Shown here one piece after another: positions 56,791-61,378 of a stretch of DNA of 61,378 nt. Source of the stretch: JAPLDA01 sp043783155. GTDB lineage: Bacteria; Bacteroidota; Bacteroidia; AKYH767-A; 2013-40CM-41-45. Each line of letters begins with the position of its first letter. Within the stretch, counting starts at the first letter, position 1. Both the position numbers and the translations under genes were made by a program. The notes under the pieces were generated by a model. The model was not told where the DNA came from, did not search any database, and worked only from the letters and a program-made list of their open reading frames with translations. The stretch is taken from positions 1 to 61,378 of the forward strand of contig JAYVZS010000097.1 in assembly GCA_043783155.1 (NCBI GenBank). The letters run 5' to 3'.

Positions 56791-57444
56791 TCACCTGATA
56801 TAAAGCAAAAAGAAAAACAGGTACACCCACAATCCATCCAGGAAATGCCAGTAGATCGCACATATTCTTACTCCGTTATAATTTGATGCTGAATATTTTC
56901 CAATGAACGCGCGCGAAAGTACAACAAATAATGCAATCATTCCTCCGATCAGGTGAGCCACGTGTAGTCCTGTTATCACATATAAAAACGAGCCCGCCAC
57001 GTTGCCCATCAACGCAATGTCGGTGGCGGTTTCCCTTGCTGCAGGGATATACTGGTAAGCACCTTTGATGTCCTTGATCTGCCCGGTGAAAACAATTCCC
57101 TGTGACGTTAATTGAGACCATGCCAGGTACTGGAACACAACAAATCCGATTCCTAGAATCGTTGTGAGTGTCAGTGCAATCTTCAGATTTTTCTTATTAT
57201 CTTTTTTGATTGAGTTAACGGACCATTGCATGGTAACACTGCTTAATAAAATAAAAATGGTGCTCACTTTAAAAAGATCGGGCATCGCAAACTGAACCCA
57301 TTTTCCTTCGCCTTGTCGCACGATGTAGGCGCTTGTGAGTCCCGCGAAGAGCATGCAGATGCTCACAATGCCAAGCCACATCAATCCCTTAGATGCTTTT
57401 ATTTTTATTAATTGTTCCGGAGTTTCCAGCAGTTGAGCTTCCAT
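56791..57444 (-). CDS. Second cytochrome c oxidase subunit III-like protein
   Basis: A 217-residue relative of the next gene: five to six helices, with GLTSAYIVRQGEGKWVQFAM, SVTMQWSVNSIKKDNKKN, VITGLHVAHLIGGMIALFVV and the C-terminal AIYWHFLDGLWVYLFFFLLY. It has no large insert. Its start is one base after the ctaB stop, so both are in one transcript. It is most likely an additional subunit III or an assembly variant of the same oxidase. Confidence 0.88.
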   Translation of the reverse strand: MEAQLLETPEQLIKIKASKGLMWLGIVSICMLFAGLTSAYIVRQGEGKWVQFAMPDLFKVSTIFILLSSVTMQWSVNSIKKDNKKNLKIALTLTTILGIGFVVFQYLAWSQLTSQGIVFTGQIKDIKGAYQYIPAARETATDIALMGNVAGSFLYVITGLHVAHLIGGMIALFVVLSRAFIGKYSASNYNGVRICAIYWHFLDGLWVYLFFFLLYIR

Positions 57445-57445
57445 T

Positions 57446-58348
57446 TTAAAAGATTTTATCTAACATAATTACAATCTGAACAACGGGCAAATAAAAAAAG
57501 GATCCGAACATGAGGCGTTGGGCGGTTTTAATGCTGCAACTTTGAAAGAGCCGGTATGACTGATACGTAAAAACTAAACCACAGGCGGCAATGAGGAACA
57601 TACTCACAATACCTACCAGTTTGAATTGAAATAAAAGCAACGCCATCGGAACGAGGAACGATGTATAAACCATCGTGAGGAAAGCGGTACTTTTCGTTCT
57701 TCCTCCTTTTGTGGGGAGCATTTTGAATCCTGCTTTTTTGTAATCGTCATCGAGGTTCCAGGCAATTGCCCAGAAGTGAGGAAACTGCCAGATGAATTGG
57801 ATTACATACAACATCACCGCTTCAAAACCGATTTCATTTTTTGCCGCGATCCAGCCAAGCATTGGAGGAAATGCTCCGGGTATGGCTCCAATTAATACCG
57901 AGAAAGAAGTGTATCTTTTTGATGGTGTGTAGGCAAGAGTATAAAGCAATAACGAGAGTAAACTTAACATTCCGCACAATGGATTCATGAGTAACCAAAG
58001 CATCGATACACCAATCAATCCCATCAGGGAAGCGGCGATTGAAGCTTCCATCACGCTCATTCTTCCTTCTGGCAACGGACGAGTTGCCGTTCGTTTCATC
58101 AGCTTATCGAGATCTTTTTCGATGATCTGGTTGAATGCATTGGAAGATCCTGTAACGAGAAAACCACCGATGACAAGCAGAATTAATTTCGACCATTCAA
58201 AATTGCCCCGTGTTGCGATTACAAATCCCATGGCAGCGGAAAACACAACGAGGCCTGACAAGCGCATCTTGGTTAGCTGCTGGTAATCCTGAATTTTCGC
58301 GGCAAGTGAAAATTGCTTTTCGATGGCGACTGATTTTTGTACGAACAC
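57446..58348 (-). CDS. ctaB: Protoheme IX farnesyltransferase (heme O synthase)
   Basis: This 300-residue UbiA-type prenyltransferase attaches a farnesyl group to heme b, giving heme O on the way to heme A. The prenyl-diphosphate/Mg sites are in NAFNQIIEKDLDKLMKRTAT and in HFWAIAWNLDDDYKKAGFKM, and about nine hydrophobic helices follow. It is the first gene of the oxidase operon in this window, preceded by a Bacteroidota promoter, which suggests that ctaB and everything down to trhO can be transcribed together. Confidence 0.93.
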   Translation of the reverse strand: MFVQKSVAIEKQFSLAAKIQDYQQLTKMRLSGLVVFSAAMGFVIATRGNFEWSKLILLVIGGFLVTGSSNAFNQIIEKDLDKLMKRTATRPLPEGRMSVMEASIAASLMGLIGVSMLWLLMNPLCGMLSLLSLLLYTLAYTPSKRYTSFSVLIGAIPGAFPPMLGWIAAKNEIGFEAVMLYVIQFIWQFPHFWAIAWNLDDDYKKAGFKMLPTKGGRTKSTAFLTMVYTSFLVPMALLLFQFKLVGIVSMFLIAACGLVFTYQSYRLFQSCSIKTAQRLMFGSFFYLPVVQIVIMLDKIF

Positions 58349-58377
58349 GAATGAAATGATTGGGAATTATCGGGCTG

Positions 58378-58409
58378 CAAGTTTACCAATTAATCCTTAC
58401 TTTTTCAAA
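58378..58409 (-). promoter_or_regulatory. Promoter of the ctaB-oxidase operon (TTTG-N20-TAAACTTG)
   Basis: On the minus strand TTTG (58406-58409) is followed after 20 bases by TAAACTTG (58378-58385), one mismatch from TAnnTTTG. It is 30 bases upstream of the ctaB ATG, so the leader would be very short. Confidence 0.5.
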
Positions 58410-58522
58410 AGAAAAATTCACGTTTGATTGTCACAAAGATTTATGCGTGAACTCCTGATTTTCAATTGAAAAGATACTTGAAATCATGAAAAAGAATCGT
58501 CAAATAAAATACCGGCCTAACG

Positions 58523-58586
58523 CACACTTCGACTTCGCTCAGTTTGACATCGCGCGCAAGGTCATACTGAGCGAAGTCGAAGTGTG
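58523..58586. repeat. 26-bp inverted repeat with CTTCGACTTCGCTCAG arms, copy 1
   Basis: The left arm 58523-58548 and right arm 58561-58586 match at 25 of 26 positions in inverse orientation, around a 12-base loop (ATCGCGCGCAAG). Shared arm core CTTCGACTTCGCTCAG. It is the main content of the 292-base gap 58349-58640 apart from the ctaB promoter. Confidence 0.85.
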
Positions 58587-58640
58587 AAGCAAAGCCTTAA
58601 TCAGACACGATAGCAGATGGATGAAATCAATTTTAAGAGA

Positions 58641-59969
58641 TCATAGAATGAACGCCGATGCTTTGATCTTTAGTTTCTTCTTCACGATGGAATACATGAC
58701 GAGGTTGAGGGCAGCGAGCGAAATAGCGGAAGCGATGGCAGCACCATTCATTCCCAATGAAGGTACCAGCATAAAATTGAGCGCCACATCCAGAAGGCCG
58801 GCGAAAACATACACGAGCAAAAATATTTTCTGATTGCCTGTCATTGTCATCACAGCAGCTACCATTCCGGTCCACGCATTCACTAATTGTCCGGCTGTAA
58901 GAATAATAAGCGGAAGATAAGAAGCAACGAACGCTGTTCCGAAGATTTGCAAAATAAATCTTCCGAAGACAATTATGACCAACGCGATCGGCAACGTGAT
59001 GATGAAAATTATTCGTGATGTCTTGCTGACCATCGCCTCCAATTTTTCAAACTGGCGGCTTTCATACAATTCACTGATTCGCGGAGCGAATACGTAATCA
59101 ACCACTGTTAGGCCGAACGGAACGAACGCTGAAATCATAGCAGCAACTGCATAAATACCGGCATGTGTATTACCATAATAATAACTGATGAACAATACAT
59201 CTATGCGTTTCAGTACAAGTGTAATCACGCTGATGATAAAAATAGTAAACGAAACGGAAAGCCAGAGTTTCCTGTTATACTCCGGTTGAACTGCATGTGT
59301 CTGTCTTCGTGTTTCACTTCGCAATCTCACGGCAATTAAAATACAGACACCGACAGCGCAGCACAAATAAATAAAGACCGCTGCATCCACCTTTAATTGC
59401 TCATCGTGCAATTGATAATAGATGAAGCAGGCAACGCTGACGAGCACAGGCAGCAACACATAGAAAGGAAGTAACGATGCTTTGATTTTGTGTAACGCCC
59501 GAAGCACGGAACTGTAGTAATTAATAAAGGCAAGTAGCGGCAACAGGAACACGGCCCAAAAAAAAGCTTCTGAAAAATTGATGCTGAACCTGGCGGCGCT
59601 GGCATTGTACAACAGGAACAACAGGATGCTGATGGAAGAAATAACAGACAACACTAAAATGATCCGTTTGGTAAACCGGAGAAATCCTTTCAACATTCCC
59701 CATTCCTGTTTGGCGGCAAGCGAAGGATAAAACCGAAGTACCGATGTATCGAAACCAATCATGCTGAAGACGACGAGGAAATTCAGCCATGTAAAAATTA
59801 CGGTGTAGTTCCCGTATCCTTTGGCGCCCATCAAACGGGCCAGCAAGGCCTGGTTAATAAATATCAATCCCAGTCCGAAGAGGCGGATGAAAAAAGTTTG
59901 CGACGTAATTTTAAAAGATTTGCTCCCTTTGATTTCTTCAATCAATGAACCAACATATTTTCTGATCAT
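58641..59969 (-). CDS. Polysaccharide flippase (Wzx/MATE-like)
   Basis: A 442-residue polytopic protein with about twelve hydrophobic helices. The N-terminal FIRLFGLGLIFINQALLARL, MGAKGYGNYTVIFTWLNFLV and the mid-protein FISYYYGNTHAGIYAVAAMI, APRISELYESRQFEKLEAMV fit the polysaccharide biosynthesis (RfbX/Wzx) branch of the MOP superfamily, which flips lipid-linked oligosaccharides across the inner membrane. No glycosyltransferases are nearby in the window, so the glycan is unknown. Single gene. Confidence 0.85.
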   Translation of the reverse strand: MIRKYVGSLIEEIKGSKSFKITSQTFFIRLFGLGLIFINQALLARLMGAKGYGNYTVIFTWLNFLVVFSMIGFDTSVLRFYPSLAAKQEWGMLKGFLRFTKRIILVLSVISSISILLFLLYNASAARFSINFSEAFFWAVFLLPLLAFINYYSSVLRALHKIKASLLPFYVLLPVLVSVACFIYYQLHDEQLKVDAAVFIYLCCAVGVCILIAVRLRSETRRQTHAVQPEYNRKLWLSVSFTIFIISVITLVLKRIDVLFISYYYGNTHAGIYAVAAMISAFVPFGLTVVDYVFAPRISELYESRQFEKLEAMVSKTSRIIFIITLPIALVIIVFGRFILQIFGTAFVASYLPLIILTAGQLVNAWTGMVAAVMTMTGNQKIFLLVYVFAGLLDVALNFMLVPSLGMNGAAIASAISLAALNLVMYSIVKKKLKIKASAFIL

Positions 59970-60119
59970 AGTTCGAAAAAAAATGTCAACTAAATAAGTA
60001 TCACCCGCCTTTAATTATTGGTGAGGCGAATGTAGAAAATTAGTTGGGTGTTGGCGGCAGTGGTAAGGAGTTTTTATTGGTTTAACTATTAGTCATCTTG
60101 GAAATTCAAAGATTTTTTG

Positions 60120-60232
60120 TTTCTCGCAGAGGTCGCCGGGGAGCAGAGATTGCAGAGAAAAAACAACGTAGCATGTTCTCTTTCAAATTACCCTCTGCGT
60201 TCTCCGCTTCTCTGCGATTTCTTTGCGTGAAA
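60120..60232. repeat. Imperfect long inverted repeat (TCTCTGCG...TTTGCGTGAAA type)
   Basis: The left arm 60120-60160 (TTTCTCGCAGAGG, CAGAGATTGCAGAGAAA) is an imperfect reverse complement of the right arm 60192-60232 (CCTCTGCGTTCTCCGCTTCT, CTGCGATTTCTTTGCGTGAA). It fills the gap between the flippase gene and the LRR ORF (59970-60351), where no gene is supported. Confidence 0.6.
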
Positions 60233-60298
60233 TTTTCTTTTAGCGAGTTATTTCGAAAGCGCTCTGCACTTAAATGAAAAACCTTCGCCAAATAACCA

Positions 60299-60329
60299 CT
60301 TGCATGCATCAGATAATTTTTTAATTTTG
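60299..60329 (+). promoter_or_regulatory. Promoter of the truncated LRR gene (CTTG-N19-TAATTTTG)
   Basis: TAATTTTG (60322-60329) fits the Bacteroidota -7 box, with CTTG 19 bases upstream. The ATG at 60352 follows 22 bases later. Confidence 0.5.
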
Positions 60330-60351
60330 GTCAACGTAAAAATTTCAAGTC

Positions 60352-60855
60352 ATGAAAAAAAATCTTACTCACAAAATCCGGCTTCAGTTTTTTGTTTTGT
60401 TTTTTATTTTCTCCGGTGTTAACTTGAAGAGTGTGGAGGGGCAGATGGTGTATATGCCGGATGCAGGACTAAGATTGTATTTGAGTTATTGGGGATGTGG
60501 CTCTTGCATTACCGGCGATTCCATCAATTCATCCTGTCCGTCGGTTATTAGTACTCATCGTCTTATCTTAAATCGAGATTACCAAAACAATCCAACTATT
60601 AACGACCTTCAAGGCATTCAAGTATTCGCTAACCTTGACACATTAACGGTTCGCAACCAACCACTATCAAATATTCCACCGTTACCAAACTCATTGATAT
60701 ACCTGGATTGTAGTGGAAATTCATTAACTAATTTGCCAGCTCTTCCAACTTCATTAATTTATTTTGATTGCTCACAAAACATTTTCACTACTCTTCCATT
60801 CCTCCGGAATGACAATAGAATTATTTTCAGAAAAATTAATCGGATCATTATTTGA
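60352..60855 (+). CDS. Truncated exported leucine-rich-repeat protein
   Basis: Signal peptide (MKKNLTHKIRLQFFVLFFIF, SGVNLKSVEG), a short Cys-containing N-cap, and then LRR units of about 21 residues: NLDTLTVRNQPLSNIPPLPN, SLIYLDCSGNSLTNLPALPT, SLIYFDCSQNIFTTLPFL. After the third unit the sequence turns into RNDNRIIFRKINRIII and stops, so it lacks further repeats and the T9SS sorting domain that such proteins normally have. Of 167 residues, roughly the last 16 are not LRR. This is probably a gene cut by a rearrangement. Whether the short product is secreted or stable is unknown. Confidence 0.6.
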   Translation: MKKNLTHKIRLQFFVLFFIFSGVNLKSVEGQMVYMPDAGLRLYLSYWGCGSCITGDSINSSCPSVISTHRLILNRDYQNNPTINDLQGIQVFANLDTLTVRNQPLSNIPPLPNSLIYLDCSGNSLTNLPALPTSLIYFDCSQNIFTTLPFLRNDNRIIFRKINRIII

Positions 60856-60904
60856 ATACTCCAGAACTCCTTTTATATTTGTATAAAATTTTTCTATCAT
60901 GATC

Positions 60905-61203
60905 AACTATTGAATTATTCGAAGCATTGAAAACACGTTTTGGAGAAAAGGAAGCCAAAACAATTGTCAGAGAAAATTGAGAAATTAGAATCTGGAATTG
61001 CAACCATTGTGGAAAAAGAGTTTGACAGACGAAAAGACATTCTTGCTACGAGGGAAGACATCGGAAGCCTGAAGGGTTCCCTCGAAGCAACCTTTGCCCA
61101 ATCGGAAGCACGTCTCACAATGCGTATGTTCTATTTCTGGATCGGACAAGTGGCAGTCATTTCAGGAATCCTGATGTATTTTTTAAAGTCATCGGGCCAC
61201 TGA
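60905..61203 (+). pseudogene. Frameshifted coiled-coil membrane protein remnant
   Basis: One frame gives TIELFEALKTRFGEKEAKTI, then V and a stop at about 60986. The next frame, open from a TTG at 60940, continues the same protein with SEKIEKLESGIATIVEKEFD, ILATREDIGSLKGSLEATF and a C-terminal helix YFWIGQVAVISGILMYFLKS. The join lies near 60970, where two bases seem to be missing or one extra. There is no ATG in frame at the 5' end. The full layout, a coiled coil then a C-terminal membrane anchor, resembles DUF1640-type proteins. Clearly degraded. Confidence 0.6.
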
Positions 61204-61306
61204 TTTTCATTATCACTCCGAGGGATCATCCATTGAATCTTATTGTGTTCATTATTGTGCGAAAGATTTAGAAAGTGTTTAAAATTCATTTCAAATATTT
61301 TCTATT

Positions 61307-61377
61307 GCACATGCTTCGACTTCGCTCAGCATGACCCCGCGCACGATGTCACCCTGAGCGAAGTCGAAGGGTGCGTG
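61307..61377. repeat. Inverted repeat with CTTCGACTTCGCTCAG arms, copy 2
   Basis: The left arm 61307-61335 and right arm 61348-61377 are inverse copies with several mismatches outside the core CTTCGACTTCGCTCAG / CTGAGCGAAGTCGAAG, around a 12-base GC-rich loop. It runs to the window edge. It shares core and loop type with the copy at 58523-58586. Confidence 0.8.
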
Positions 61378-61378
61378 G

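Noticed and set aside
60106..60309. ORF of 67 codons on the minus strand
   Set aside because: It coincides with the two arms of a dispersed inverted repeat and the translated peptide has no domain character.

Overview
The window looks like a chromosomal contig of a Bacteroidota bacterium, probably a Sphingobacteriia/Chitinophagia- or Flavobacteriia-like environmental lineage. The evidence is six predicted type IX secretion (T9SS) cargo proteins, a carboxypeptidase-regulatory-domain TonB receptor, families largely confined to this phylum (DUF4286, DUF4836, DUF4920, choice-of-anchor L), the Bacteroidota cytochrome oxidase gene order, and promoters of the phylum-specific TTTG-N19-TAnnTTTG type. 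I see no tRNA, rRNA, CRISPR array, prophage or complete insertion sequence.

Layout. 1-1.4 kb: the end of an exported protein, a broken REP-associated (Y1/IS200-like) transposase and four REP-like palindromes. 1.4-15.5 kb: mostly housekeeping genes (2-hydroxyacid dehydrogenase, rsmA, a DUF1571/DUF4286 pair, a TPR protein, serS, nth, a DUF4920/cytochrome c pair, DUF2461, exonuclease III, an orphan cheR) with a frameshifted PKD-repeat T9SS protein and two DinB-like genes. 15.6-30.5 kb: a TonB receptor, rplU-rpmA, a DUF255 thioredoxin-fold protein, a 1772-residue modular T9SS protein and pyruvate carboxylase. 30.8-38.3 kb: an accessory operon of an XRE regulator, a PLD-nuclease/SNF2-helicase fusion, a 1108-residue N6-adenine methyltransferase and a small SH3/KOW-like protein. 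It is bracketed by dispersed repeats and is the best candidate for a little-described defence system. 38.6-52.8 kb: four T9SS proteins around a DUF4836-ABC transporter operon and metH, whose leader carries a SAM-I riboswitch and terminator. 52.8-58.3 kb: trhO and a cytochrome c oxidase assembly/subunit operon running ctaB, two coxC-like genes, subunit IV, SCO, DUF420 and a small CxxC membrane protein. 58.6-61.4 kb: a polysaccharide flippase, degraded ORFs and long inverted repeats.

The most distinctive theme outside the defence operon is a set of short palindromic repeats. One type (core CTCTCC-N3-GGAGAG or very close) occurs between genes, in frame inside pyc and twice in frame inside metH. 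Another hairpin-bearing repeat lies in frame inside the 2-hydroxyacid dehydrogenase gene, where it stretches the spacing between the catalytic Glu and His. These resemble in behaviour the protein-coding palindromic elements known from Rickettsia. The basis is the sequence itself plus family knowledge; no database search was possible.
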